NCBI GenBank assembly: GCA_002917775.1
Contig: KZ627152.1
Location: forward strand, 236,154 to 300,153
Reading direction: 5' to 3'
Source of the DNA: Glaciozyma antarctica PI12
Lineage: Eukaryota; Basidiomycota; Microbotryomycetes; Kriegeriales; Camptobasidiaceae
Length of the DNA stretch: 64,000 bases
Below the pieces are notes generated by a model that was given only the letters and a program-made list of their open reading frames with translations, was not told where the DNA came from and ran no database searches. This document shows positions 20,018 through 31,241 of the stretch, piece by piece; within the stretch, counting starts at the first letter, position 1, and each line of letters begins with the position of its first letter. The translations under genes and the position numbers were made by a program.

Positions 20018-21046
20018 CTATCCCTTGAACGAGTACCCTCCGACGCGATCAACGCAGTCGTGCGAGATGACCGAGATGTCCTTTCCGTCCTGCTGCAGTC
20101 CAGCAGTGATCTTGTCTCCTGCCTGAATGGGTCCAACGCCAGCAGGAGTTCCTAAACCATGATCACGTTAGCGAGGAGGAGAGGAGCGAGGGAGCGAGAA
20201 CGTACCGGTGAGGATGAGGTCGCCCTCCTCGAGCTTCATGATGGAGCTACAGTGCTCGATGAGCTTGGGGATTTGGTACAGCATGAGGTTGGTCGACTCT
20301 TGCTGCTTGAAGACGTCGTTGACCTTGTACCAGAGCCCGAGGTTCTGAGGATCCTTGATGTCCTTCTTGTCGATAAAGTCTCCCACCGGGCTGCATCGTT
20401 TCGTCAATTGCGTTCTGCCCTTCCTCAGCTGTGTTTGCAAGGACTTACCACCACGTATCGAAGCCCTTTGCAGCGCTCCAGGGAAGACCAGCCTTCTTGA
20501 CCTTCTCCTGCATGTTGCGACCCGTGTAGTCGATAGCGAGGCAGTACCCCGCGACATGGTTCATCGCATCCTTGGCTGCGATATCCCTACCTCCCTTGCC
20601 AACCACCACCCCGAGCTCAACTGCACCCCTCGCGTTAGCTTACCCCACCTCCCCACCTCGTCCCAACTCACCTTCGTGGTGCACGCTCACGCCGTGGGGG
20701 ATCTCGACCGGTCCGTTCTTGGTCACGTAGGAGGTGGTCGGCTTGAGGAAGAAGAAGGGCTCTACGGGGGCCGTGTTGTTGAGCTCCTTGATGTGGGCGG
20801 CGTAGTTGCTGAAGAGGAGCGGGTTGCCGAGTGAGCGAGCGCGTTTAGCTGCTAGCAGAGGTCAGCGCTGGGAGCTGGTCGGTGCAGGGAGAGAAGGGCG
20901 TACTTGGATAGAGCAGAGGAGGCCGTACCGACCGATGGCAACAATCTGGAGTTAGGAGAGGGAGTTGAGCGACGGGCCACGGATGGAAGGGAGCAGCGAC
21001 GACTGGCCTTCTTTCCCTGTGAGGCAAAGTTGCGGGCGATAGTCAT
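20018..21046 (-). CDS. Fumarylacetoacetate hydrolase family protein, acylpyruvase (FAHD1-like)
   Basis: Likely mitochondrial or cytosolic acylpyruvate hydrolase/oxaloacetate decarboxylase. Reading leftwards: MTIARNFASQGKK, IVAI, then LGNPLLFSNYAAHIKELNN, PFFFLKPTTSYVTKNGPVEI, PHGVSVHHE-VELGVVVGKGG (the metal-binding HxE...E pattern), YCLAIDYTGRNMQEKVKKAG, PWSAAKGFDTWWPVGDFI, MLYQIPKLIEHCSSIMKLEE, GDLILTG-TPAGVGPIQAGDK and the terminal VGGYSFKG. This covers the whole FAH fold. Small for a fungal gene at about 270 residues. The first two introns are odd: the conserved KK/IVAI junction fits a GC-type donor (AAG|gccagt), and the next donor is gtcggt. Start at 21046, with 365 bp of shared upstream sequence to the fructose-bisphosphatase gene. 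Confidence 0.9.
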
Positions 21047-21411
21047 CCTGAGGGCGTGTTTGGAGTTGGCAGAGGAGGAGCTGAGGAGGAACGAGAGAAA
21101 GAGGAACACCGCGTCGAGCCCAAACGACTCGGCCGGATTTCGCCCTCCGAGGACTTTCGGATCTCGTTTGATCTCAACGCCGTTTGGCTGCTGCAATTCT
21201 GTCTTCAATCTACTTACTGGTATCGTAGTCTTATACGAACAGGCTGAAAGATCTAAAGCGAAGGAGAATTCGGCACAGTCTAGCGCTTTTGATTGGGCCG
21301 TACCAACCGGGGGAGGTCGCTGTTCTCGCCTTGAGCACCCCGGTTGGACTTGCGCTATCTCAACTTCTTCGTCCTCCTCGTCTCCAACGTCAAGAGAACT
21401 CCGCCGCACTC
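21047..21411. promoter_or_regulatory. Divergent promoter between acylpyruvase and fructose-1,6-bisphosphatase
   Basis: 365 bp between opposite start codons. The second gene is normally glucose-repressed in fungi, so carbon-source control sites are expected here; I cannot identify specific ones with confidence. Confidence 0.4.
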
Positions 21412-23374
21412 ATGTCGTCGTCAGCACTCCAGCCGTCGTCTGGCCCAGCACCTCCTTCTACTGAAATCGTTACTCTCACCTCTGTAAGCTCAGCCCCCGC
21501 GTTGGTCTCCGCACACGACCCCAGCCCCGCTAACCGCTCCTCTTGTCCAACAGCACGTCCTCCAGGCGCAGCACACCTCCCCCCAGGCCGCTATCGCCAC
21601 TGGAGACTTGACTCTCCTTCTCACCGCTATCCAGACGACGTGCAAGTTCATCGCGACCAACGTCCGCCGGGCCGGCCTTCTCAACCTGTGAGTCTTGGAG
21701 CTTGAGTTGCGGGCATGCGGTGGGATTACTCGGGGATGGGATGGCTTGTAGACGTGCTGCTGGAGGAGTAGCTGGTGTGGAAGATCAGTTGGGGCGGGAA
21801 GGTGACTGCGAGCTCCGTCGGCTAGTCGTTCAAGATGGAGCAACGGCGATGGGCTGCTGAGGGTTTCACCGCTAGACGAACCCAGTCGCTCCACACTCGA
21901 CCCAGCTATCTGGAGGAGGAGGCACCCAGACGAGTCTCAGCAGCAGTCCCGCCTTCAACCGGGAACCATTCTCCCCCAACGTCGTGCTCTCTGAAGATGC
22001 AATGCTGATCTCTCGCTTGCAGTATTGGTGCTGCTGGAACCGCCAATGTTCAGGGCGAGGACCAGAAGAAGCTCGACATCCTATCCAACGACATCATGAT
22101 CAACTCTCTCCGCGCATGCGGTGCGTGTTCCCGCTCCAACACGCGACGATTGCTCGAGCTGATACCACCGTGCAGGAAAGTGCTCCGTCCTGATCTCGGA
22201 GGAGAACGACGACCCGATCTTCATTGACGAAGCCCACCGCGGCAAGTACTGCGTCGTGTTTGATCCCCTGGACGGAAGGTGAGGGGCTCCAGGAGGGAGG
22301 GTCGCAGTAGAGCAGCAGCTGACGCCCTTGGCAAAGTTCCAACATCGATGCCGGTGTTAACATCGGTACCATCTTCGGAATCTACAAGGTCGTGCGTCGC
22401 CTTTCGAGACTGCTGGTGCCTCGGACGGGAAGCTAATAGTGCCGTCTTCCTCTCCCACAGGCAGAAGGCTCGGATGGAACGGTCGAGGACGTCCTCCGCC
22501 CCGGAAAGGAGATGGTCGTGAGTCTGCCTTGCTGGGACGGGGAGCTCTGACCCTTGACTGACCCTCTCTCCGCCTCCCCAGGCCGCTGGTTACTGCATGT
22601 ACGGCGCCAGTGCCAACATGGTCATCTCGCTCGGACAGGGAGTCAACGGTTACACCCTCGATAACGTGCGTTACGAGCTGTTCTGGCGTCGGGGAGGAAC
22701 GAGCTGACGGAATCGTGCTTCGCAGGGTATCGGAGAGTTCATCCTCACTCACCCCAACATCCGCATCCCCAACCGCGGAAAGATCTACTCGTTCAACGAA
22801 GGCAACGCTCTCTTCTTTCACGAGTGCGTCAGCTCTCCTTGCGTAACCGACAGCAACTGACTTTGACCTTCGCAGGCCCGTCAAGAAGTACCTCGACTCG
22901 ATCAAGTACCCTGCCAACGGCAAGCCTTGTACGTCGTCCTGCTCTTCCGTGCTTACTCGTTTCTAACGTTACTTTCGTCACAGACAGCGCTCGCTACATC
23001 GGATCCATGGTCGCCGACGTCCACCGTACACTTCTTTACGGAGGTATCTTCGCGTGCGTGCACTATTCCTTGTTGAACTGCTCCCTGCTCACGCTCCACT
23101 CTTTCCAGATACCCCGAGGACAAGAAGAGCAAGTCGGGCAAGCTCCGTCTCCTCTACGAGGGCTTCCCCATGGCCTTCCTCGTCGAGCAGGTGCGTCTCC
23201 TCCTCTCCCTCTCTCCTCCTTTCTCTCTAACGATACGATAACCAGGCTGGGGGAATCGCTACCACTGGAACTGGTCGCATCCTCGATATCGTCCCTACCT
23301 CGATCCACCAGCGTATCCCGGTCTCGATGGGATCCAGGGACGACGTTACGGATTTCCTCAGTTTCTACAAGTAG
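21412..23374 (+). CDS. FBP1: Fructose-1,6-bisphosphatase
   Basis: Gluconeogenic enzyme: fructose 1,6-bisphosphate to fructose 6-phosphate plus phosphate. Spliced exons give an N-terminal leader, [20 protein letters not shown] (AMP-site helix), [34 protein letters not shown] and the metal/catalytic motif VFDPLDGSSNID, followed by [69 protein letters not shown] and the C-terminus [16 protein letters not shown]. Complete at about 360 residues, with no frame break. The third intron (about 21690-22020, roughly 330 nt) is far longer than the rest. The N-terminus is MSSS rather than Met-Pro, so the proline degron that marks the Saccharomyces enzyme for the GID ligase is absent as written. Confidence 0.96.
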
Positions 23375-23587
23375 GAGGTCGTTTGTGGCTCGGGTGCAAA
23401 CGAGCGTTGGTTGTTCCTGTAGAATCATCGAGAGCTGCCAGAGAACGAGGCCATCGAGAGAACAAGCCCGCTGGAGCGCTCGCGTTCCCCGCGCAGGCGC
23501 GCAGGCTGATGCGGCGTTCTGCTCCAACTCGCGGCTCTCACTCCTACCTCTCCCTCAGGACCTCAGCACACCTCAACAAGCCTAGCA

Positions 23588-26500
23588 ATGGCCCCTCCAC
23601 CCCCTTTCAAGCTCTCCTCAACTCTAGCCGGGCACGCCTCGGACGTGCGATCCCTAAGCTCCTCCCCCTCCGGCCCTGTCCTCTTCTCCTCCTCTCGTGA
23701 TGGAACCGCTAGAAGCTGGTACCGTGGTGGAATGGACGAGGGAGATGGGCATGGAGGAGGGTGGGTTGAGGGAAGTGAGTTTGGGGGACAGCATGAGGGG
23801 TTCGTTAATGCTGTTCAGTGGGTGAAGGGCGAGGGGGAAGGTGAGTTGCGCTGTGGATAGGAAGCGTTACTAGGAGGGTCTCTGGGGAGGGTTGGAGGAG
23901 GTGGGAGGGGAGCTGGAGCAGAGTGGGGGAGGGCGGTGACGAGCTGCTCGGGTTGGGAATGGTGGCGACGCGGGAGGGGGGGAGGTTGCAAGGGCAGCAG
24001 CTGCCGTATCAAGCAGAGCAGACAGCTTACTCGGCTCTACGTGCTGCAGGATACCTCGTTACCGCCGGCCAGGACAAGCTCATCCACGTCTGGCCCATCC
24101 TCTCGACCCTCTCACCCTCCTCGTCGCCTCTCACGCCCAGCCACACGCTCATCGGACACGAAGGGAATGTCTGCGCTCTAAACGCCTCGAGCGACGGGAA
24201 GCGGATCGTCAGCGGGAGTTGGGACAAGTGCGTGCTTCTGCTGCGATGTCGCCGAGGTTCAGGGGCTGATGAGGAACGCACGCAGGACGGCCAAGGTCTG
24301 GAAGGACTTTCAGTTGGCGTACACGCTCGAGGGACATGAACAGGCTGTTTGGGCCGTGTTGGCGCTCGAGGGGGAGGACGATCTGGTGTTGACGGGTGCG
24401 TTTGGCTCCGAGGCGTTTCGAGGGTGGCCGCTGATGGGGGACGCAGGTGCTGCGGACAACCTTGTCAAGCTTTGGAGAGGCAACAAGGTTCAGACGACGT
24501 TCAAGGGGCATACGCAGGCCGTTCGAGCTCTTGCGAAGCTCGATGCAGCAGTCGGAGATGGCCAGCTATTCGCGAGTGCCGGAAACGATGGGTGAGCCCG
24601 TCCTCCTTCTCGAGTCGTGCGCAGGTCGCTGAAGCGCAGGATGGAGGACGATTCGGCTTTGGTCCCTCCTCACGGGCGAGGCAGTTCACGTTCTCTATGG
24701 GCACGACTCGTTCGTCTACTCGCTTTCGCCAATTCCGGATTCCGCGGGTGGAGGGTTGATTAGCGGTGGAGAGGATCGCACGATGCGAGTATGGAGAGGT
24801 GTGTTGTTTCGCTCGCTGTCCCTGCCGGGCGAAGCTGATGTGCTCACTTCTCCCAGCGGCCGACGGAGAGTGCGAGCAGACGATCGTGATTCCTGCGATC
24901 TCTGGTGCGGTTTCCTGCTTTCTGTGATGCTGACGACTGCTAATAAACTGCACTACAGTCTGGGCCGTCGCTTGCTTGTCGAACGGAGATATCGCAGCTG
25001 GCTCCTCGGACGGCCTCGTTCGCGTGTTCACGCGTGCCGACGCTCGAGTGGCAGATCTGGAGACTCTACAGGTCCGTCACCTCCAAGCTCTCGCCCTTTC
25101 AACGGCTCCTGACTTCCCCGCTCTTGCAGAACTACGATACCGAGGTCTCGCACACGGCGCTCAACCCGTTCGTCTTGTTCCGCCTGCTTGAAAGTTCCTA
25201 CTTACGTCCGCCACCAGCTCGCAAGTCGGCGACATCAAGAAGGACGACCTGCCTGGGATGGAAGCGCTTGCTCGACCTGGCGACAAGGAGGGTGCCGTCA
25301 AGATGATCAAGGCGGAGGACAACACTGTGCAGGCCTATTCTGTGCGTCGTTTCGTTTGCTTCGCTCACGAGCCAACGAACTGACCTGAGCCCTTTCAGTG
25401 GTCGAGCGTTAACCGGACCTGGCAGCAGATTGGCGAGGTCGTCGATGGCGTCGGTTCAGGTCGCAAGCAGCTCTACATGGGGCAGGAGTACGACTACGTC
25501 TTCGACGTCGACTTCAAGGAGGGCTCGCCGACGCTCAAGCTTCCCTATAACATCACGCAGAACCCGTACGAGGCGGCGCAGAACTTCCTTTTCGCCCACG
25601 AGATGCCGCAGGAGTACATGGATCAGGTCGTTCAGTTCATCGAGAAGAACACGGGAGGCGTCGCGCTCGGTACGGGGAACAACGATTTTGTGGATCCCTA
25701 CACTGGCGCGTCGAGGTACACGGGGGGTGGAGCGGGATCGGCGCCCGTAGGACCGAGTGCGGGAGGGTTCAGCGGAGATCCGTACACTGGTGAGCCCTTC
25801 ACGTTCGTTCGCTGGCTGTGAGCGAGGAGCTGATCTTTCTTTCGGAACAGGCGGAGGACGAACAGCACCAGCGGCGAGCAAGACTCCCAGTCTAATTCCT
25901 CATGTGCGTTCAAGCCGTCTTCGCTATTCGCGTACGTCGCTGAGATACTTCTTGAAAGCGAGCATGTCTCTCCTTCACGCAAGTGAACCTCTCAGCACTT
26001 CGAGCGAAGCTGGGTCAGCTCAACGAGCAGCTGGCGGCCGATCCTGTGCGTACTCGCTGCTGTTGACTTCCCACTCGCTGACCTTGGCCCTACAGACGAC
26101 TGCTGCCCTCGCCTTGACTAAGACCGAAATCGCCGCCCTCGACCGTCTGATGACCGCTGCCGCTGCCACTGCTCCTGCGAAGTCCTTGGGCGAAAGTGAG
26201 AGTGCCGTCGCGCTCAAGCTGCTACAATGGCCGTCGGCTCACAAGTTCCCTGGTGCGTGATGCGCGCCTTCTTGAGACTTTGACTTACCATTTCGCCCAA
26301 CCTCGCAGGTCTCGACCTCGTTCGCCTTCTCTCCCTCTCGTCACCGCTTCCAGAGACGATCGCTTCGCTCCTCGAAGTCGTTCAGGATACTTCCGGACCC
26401 GCAAAGGAGCAGGAGACGAACTCGATGCTGGCGTTCCGTGCTCTGGCGAACGTGTTCGGGAGTGCGAACGGCAAGTCGATCATGAAGGATGAGGCGGTTG

Positions 26501-27070
26501 AGGTATGCGTTCCGTTCGCGTCCTGGGGGAGCCTTTGGTCATCGTTCCTTCCGCAGATTGTTGACGTGCTCAAGCGTCGCGGGTTCGTTAGAGTCAGCAA
26601 GAACGGCAAAGTGGCTTTGGCGACGGTGGCGCTCAAGTCAGCTCCCTCTTTCTTCGTCTCCAGCGCAGCCATTAACTGCGTCGTCGCAGCTTCTCCGTCC
26701 TCGCCGTTCAAAAGACGCTGGACGCCGCTGCTGGTCCTGGTCTCTTTGACCTCGTTGCCGAAGTGCGTCTTTCTTGCTTCCTCCCGAACTGTATGGACTG
26801 ATCCTCTCTCATCTAGCTTCTGCGCGACGCCGATGGCGAAGTCGTGTACCGAAGTCTCGTCGCCCTCGGGAACCTCGTTCGTCTCCTCCGCTGCGTTGCT
26901 CCCCCGACTCGCCTGACTCGTCCTCTTCCCAGCTCTTCTCGCCGCAGATCACTGCTGGCGTACCGGCAGCTGGAATCGAGCGCTACAAGACGCTGGCGAA
27001 GGGTGCGGCAGCGAGGCTTCCTGAAGCGAGGATCAAGACGGTCGTGGTGGAGATTGATCGCGCTCGCTAG
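23588..27070 (+). CDS. DOA1: DOA1/UFD3 (PLAA) ubiquitin-binding WD40-PFU-PUL protein
   Basis: Cofactor of the Cdc48/p97 segregase that controls free ubiquitin levels and ubiquitin-dependent sorting. N-terminal WD40 propeller (about residues 1-330): LAGHASDVRSLSSSPSG, GYLVTAGQDKLIHVWPI, IVSGSWDKTAKVWKD, DNLVKLWRG, TIRLWSLLTGEAVHVLYGHD, GGEDRTMRVWR, AGSSDGLVRVFTR. Then the PFU domain, which binds ubiquitin: RTWQQIGEVVDGVGSGRKQL, YDYVFDVDFKEGSPTLKLPY, NPYEAAQNFLFAHEMPQEY. Then the Cdc48-binding PUL domain: LKLLQWPSAHKFPGLDLVRL, EIVDVLKRRGFVRVS, ending RIKTVVVEIDRAR. Around fifteen introns, all resolvable in frame except the junction near 25910-25990. One acceptor (before TIRLW, about 24636) is gatggag rather than the usual cgcag. 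Complete at about 850-880 residues. Confidence 0.94.
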
Positions 27071-27334
27071 TTGAAGCCTGGAGGGAGTTAAAATTTGAGA
27101 AGCACTTGCCCTCAAACTTTAGCTCGTTCCTTTCAAGACTGTTCGCCACTCTGCTCTGCTCTGCTCTGCTCTGCTTCACGGGGAGTTGGCTGGACACTTC
27201 GAACGAGACGTGCGCTTACTTCGGCTAGGGCACTTCCGTCGGGCGTCGGGTCCAGGCGCGGCTGGTTCGCTGGGCCCCGCACCTGTCGAGCTCACCAGGC
27301 CTTCTCTGGGACCACCAACGACGACCGACGCAAG
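27071..27334. repeat. Intergenic region with a CTCTG pentamer repeat
   Basis: About 27148-27172 is a tandem array of a 5-bp unit (CTCTG), roughly five copies, in the region between DOA1 and the acyl-CoA synthetase. The rest is promoter and leader; no gene seen. Confidence 0.6.
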
Positions 27335-29953
27335 ATGGCAGCCAAGTACAACAAGAAGTCTGGCATCTACACCGCTGCGATCGTGCCATGCGTGATTCCG
27401 GAGCAGGTGAGTCCTGCTGAACGGCGCGCCGTCGCGGTCTGCTGAGCTCGTCCTCTGCAGCTCTCCATCTACGACTTCATGTTCCACTACAACCCTCCTG
27501 CGCCGGAGTCCAAGTACGACAACCCGGCTCAGGTCCAGAGGACGCCTCGGGAGAACGCCGTGTGGCTCATCGACTCGCTCACTGGACGTACGCTCACGTA
27601 CAAGGAGACCCACGCGCGAACTCTGGACGTAGCTCGAGCTCTGCATAGCGCTTATAGCTTGGGAGAAGACGACACGATGGGTATCTTCAGCGGCAACGAG
27701 GTACGAGAGAGCTCGGGGACGCGTTGCGCACTGAGGTCTGAGCTGACGCTGTCCTTCGTTCTTCTCTCAGGTGGACTACGCCCCGAGTATGTGGGGAGCC
27801 TTCCGTTTGGGTGCCGTGGTTAGCTGTGCGAACCCGAGCTACGGACCCAGCGAGCTCGCGTTCCAGCTGAAGCTTGGTGCGTGTCGCGACTTCCCTCCTT
27901 TCTCCGGTGACTAACCTAATCATCTACGCCAGTCAACGAGCACCACCCTCTCAAGGTTCTCATCGTCCATCCCGACAGCCTACCCACCGCGATCGAAGCG
28001 ATGGAGAAGAACGGCATCGCTACCTCGAAGATCGTCCTCATCTGCGCTCTCGATTCTGGCGCTTCGACTCAACTCAAGTCCCTCGCTGCCGGCTACAAGA
28101 CTCTCGACGACCTCATCGCTGTAGCTGGATCCGACCTCCCTGCTCAGGTCAAGCTCACCCCCGAGAATTCGAGGACGAAGCTGGCGTTTTTGTCGTTTTC
28201 TTCGGGCACAACTGGCCTGCCGAAAGCTGTCAAGATTCCTCACTACTCGGTTGTCGCAAACGTGTAAGATCGATTCAGAGTATGCGAAGCGAGCTCGGCT
28301 GACCATGTTGACGAAAAAAAAAAAAAAGGACTTATGACGGCGCAACACTGGTCCTCTACGAGTCCCTTCAAGGTCTACGATCCGGTCAAGAAGACTGGCG
28401 ATATCGTTATGGGTTGTCTTCCTTTGTGAGCTTGCCCTGGTTGCGAGGCAGGCGTCTACATTTGCTGACCTGCACGCTCCCTTCGCAGCTTCCACATTTT
28501 CGGACTTATTGTCGTGCTTCATTGCTCTACCTTCTTCAACAACCCTGTCGTCAGTCGTCTTCGCCCATGCGTTCAATTCGCAGTACTAAAGCGCCACCCT
28601 GCAGGTCACCCTAAACAAGTTCACGTTCGCTTCGTTCCTCGAAACGATCCAGCGATGGAAGGTCACCACTCTCTACGTCGTACCTCCGATCGTAGTACAG
28701 ATGGTAAGCTGTCCTCGTACCATCCCACTGCGACGACGCGCTCATCTCTATCTTTTCCAGGTGAAGAACGCCTTGACGTCGGAATATGATCTCTCCAGCC
28801 TTCGGGTCGGTCTCGCGGGAGCTGCTCCGCTGACACAAGAGGTGAGTCGCTTGCCTCTATCAACGCGTTTGTAGGCTCAGCCACACCACTCGAATTTGGG
28901 GTGGGAGGGCGATCCGAGGGGCTTATCGAGTTGTACCGCAAGTTCATTGCTAATCCATCTTCGCAGACCATTACCGCTGTGAGGAACAAGTTCCCCGCAA
29001 CGATCTGGGGACAAGGCTACGGGATGACCGAGACGTGTACCAGTACGCGCTAGACGTCGTCGTCGTTACGCACAGTGAGCTGAACTCGCCTCGCAGTCGT
29101 TTCTCTTTTCGACGCGACGGACCCCAAGAACATCGACGGAAGCTCCGCGGGCGTCCTCGCTCCCAACATCGAGGCCAAGATTGTCAACCCCGAGGGCAAG
29201 CTTATGGGCGAGATTGGAGAAAGTCGCTCGCCGTCAAACGCGCTCGGATGTGCGTCTTGTGATCATCTTTCGATAGCGAGACCATTTCTGACCCGCTTGG
29301 TCATGCAGACCTCGATGAAGACATCGCGAACAAGAAGGCTTTTTAGGAAACTTTTGACGTCTACGCATTAGTGAACACTGTATTCTAGTGCATGATCAAC
29401 AAGGAGGGATGGCTCTTCGTCGTCGATCGGATCAAGGAGCTCATCAAGGTCAGACCAACCAGGCTCAACTCCATGCGCACTTTACTCATTCTTTTTTAGG
29501 TCAAGGGGAACCAGGTCGCTCCCGCCGAACTGGAGGGCCATATCCTCGATCACCCCGCCGTGCTGGACTGCTGCGTGATTGGAGTGCCTGACGAACGAGC
29601 GGGCGAGCGACCAAAGGGTGAGTTGCGATCTCTCGGTAGCGAGTGAGGGAGCTGACGATCTGTGCAGCGTACGTCGCTCTCACCGCTGAGGCGAGGGAGC
29701 AGATTGCGAAGAACCCGTCGGCGGCGGACGAGATTGCTGCGAGCATCAAACACCACGTCGCGAAGGACAAGATTGCCTACAAGCACATCGCCTTTGTTGA
29801 GTTCATCGACGCGATCCCCAAGACTGCCTCCGTGAGTTCTCGCTGCGATCGACAGGTGCAGAAGCTGATTGAGATATCACGCAGGGGAAGCTCCTTCGGA
29901 AGGACTTGCGCGTCTTGCACGCCGCCAGCATCAAAGGGAAGGGGAAGCTGTGA
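27335..29953 (+). pseudogene. Acyl-CoA synthetase / 4-coumarate-CoA ligase-like, decaying copy
   Basis: ANL-superfamily adenylating enzyme (carboxylate + ATP + CoA to acyl-CoA). Exons give MAAKYNKKSGIYTAA, GAFRLGAVVSCANPSYGPSE, the P-loop FLSFSSGTTGLPKAV, FFHIFGLIVVLH, LAGAAPLTQE, GQGYGMTET, then INKEGWLFVVDRIKELIKVK and the terminal TASGKLLRKDLRVLHAASIK with its catalytic lysine. Lesions: the intron ending in A14 (28314-28327) rejoins one base out of frame before LMTAQHW; the GE-LWVRSP region has lost residues (MGEIGE-SRSPSNALG); and where family members have the ATP-contacting RTGD motif the sequence instead has stops at 29344-29346 and 29386-29388. Most other introns still splice in frame, so decay is recent or part of it is sequence error. 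The 3' part (29569-29755) is nearly identical to 63814-64000. Confidence 0.65.
29569..29755 (+). repeat. 187-bp tract shared with 63814-64000 (inverted copy)
   Basis: Position 29569 pairs with 64000 and 29755 with 63814. By eye I find one mismatch (CGA here, CAA there) in 187 bp, and the tract includes a complete intron. Identity falls to roughly 70% immediately past 29755. Confidence 0.9.
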
Positions 29954-30202
29954 GGGACTCGTGGATACGCTGGTTGGAAAGGTCGTTGGAATTCGGAAGT
30001 GAAGACGATTCGGGGCGTGCTCGCTGCAGTCTCGATTCTCGAGCGAGAATCGAGAAAAGTGCGTCTCTCCTCTCCTTCCTCCCTCCAGACGCTTCCCCAC
30101 CGCTCGCCAATCTCTTCTACTCTTCTACGCCAACACCTACCAGACGGCACTCGTACCTTCACACCTCTCTCGACCAGCACCTGTCCGCCGGCGCGCGCTC
30201 GA

Positions 30203-31160
30203 ATGGAATCCCCCAGCTCTCCACCTCCCGACAACGGTCCTCTCCCCGTGCCCTCTCCCACCAAGAAGCAGGCCGTGGTCATTCCTGCCTTCGTGAAGGA
30301 TCCCAACTCCATCCGCGGCTCCCTCGCCCGCCAGGCATCCATCCCCGCTGAGACAGCGGACGCGCTACGCTTCAACGCCATGCGTGCTCGAGCAGGTGAG
30401 CTCCCACTCGTCCCCCCACCACGCCGAACTCTTGATTAACCTATTTGACACGTCCTCCAGCCGTTGCGCGCGGTCACCAGCGACCGTCCGACCTCCCCAA
30501 CCCCTCCACCGCCCGCCGGGGACTCGTCGCCACGCAGTCCGCTCCCTCTCTCTCCTTCGCTCCTTTGACCTTTCAGACGACGGACGAGACTCTCGAAGCG
30601 GTCTTTGGATCTGGGGGAGGGCGGAGGGAGGTGCAGCCGCTGTGGGAGACGGGCTCGCCGGGGAGCTCGCGCGGCGGGTCGTTCGTGAGCGGGGCGACAG
30701 GAGCGGGGATGTTCAGCGTTGCCTCGGATGGCTACCGTACGAGGGAGACCACGCAGGATGTTGGAGAGGTGGAGGAGAGCTTTGACATGGAGGACGTGTG
30801 AGTTGCTGCTCTCTCCTACAGAGTCTGGGGGCGGAGCTGACGCGCGTGAGCAGCTTCGGTTCCGACGCGTTCGACATCCCTACGCGCAATGGTCCTCTCT
30901 CCTTTGGCGACGACGCGCAGGGAGAGTCTCAAGAATCTACGAGCACGACTGCAACGATCGTTGGTGGACTCAAGCGCGCCTTCGAGGAGGCCATCGACGA
31001 GGACGACATTGAGATGGAGGCGACGGACGTCGAGGACGAGGGGGAGGACGAGCCGGTTTCGGCGCTTACGGCACCTATTGGGCGAGCATTGGCTGGGAGG
31101 AGGGGATTGTCGAAGACGCAGAGTCTGCCGGGCCACCTCTTCTCCTCGACGGCGTTTTAG
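30203..31160 (+). CDS. Uncharacterised Ser-rich/acidic protein
   Basis: Three exons, about 270 residues. Exon 1: MESPSSPPPDNGPLPVPSPT, then VVIPAFVKDPNSIRGSLARQ; exon 2 is Ser/Gly-rich (SAPSLSFAPLTFQTTDETLE); exon 3 has LKRAFEEAIDEDDIEME, an acidic stretch and a basic tail RALAGRRGLSKTQSLPGHLF ending SSTAF. Donors gtgagc and gtgagt, acceptors ctccag and gagcag, all in frame. The SP/TP-rich N-terminus and RxxSxxQS-like tail look like kinase-regulated sequence, as in cell-cycle regulators, but I do not recognise the family. Ends 82 bp from the convergent PEP7 gene. Confidence 0.7.
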
Positions 31161-31241
31161 TTGAGGTGCGCAGGGGAGCAGCGACGCAGGCGATCGCGAG
31201 AAGACTGCATTATAAGAACATCAATAGCAGGAAAGGTCTTT

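Noticed and set aside
25140-25260. Apparent frameshift in DOA1 after HTALNP
   Set aside because: It disappears if the intron runs to the ccaccag acceptor at about 25220: CC joins C TCG CAA GTC GGC, restoring PSQVGDIKKDD.
26880-26945. Apparent frame change near the DOA1 C-terminus
   Set aside because: A normal intron (gttcgt...cccag) joins VALGNL to LFSPQIT in frame.
27148-27172. CTCTG array as a telomere or CRISPR-like repeat
   Set aside because: Too short, 5-bp unit, no spacers; a simple microsatellite.
27335-29953. Acyl-CoA synthetase pair as part of a secondary-metabolite cluster
   Set aside because: Neighbours are housekeeping genes; no synthase, transporter or pathway regulator adjoins either copy.
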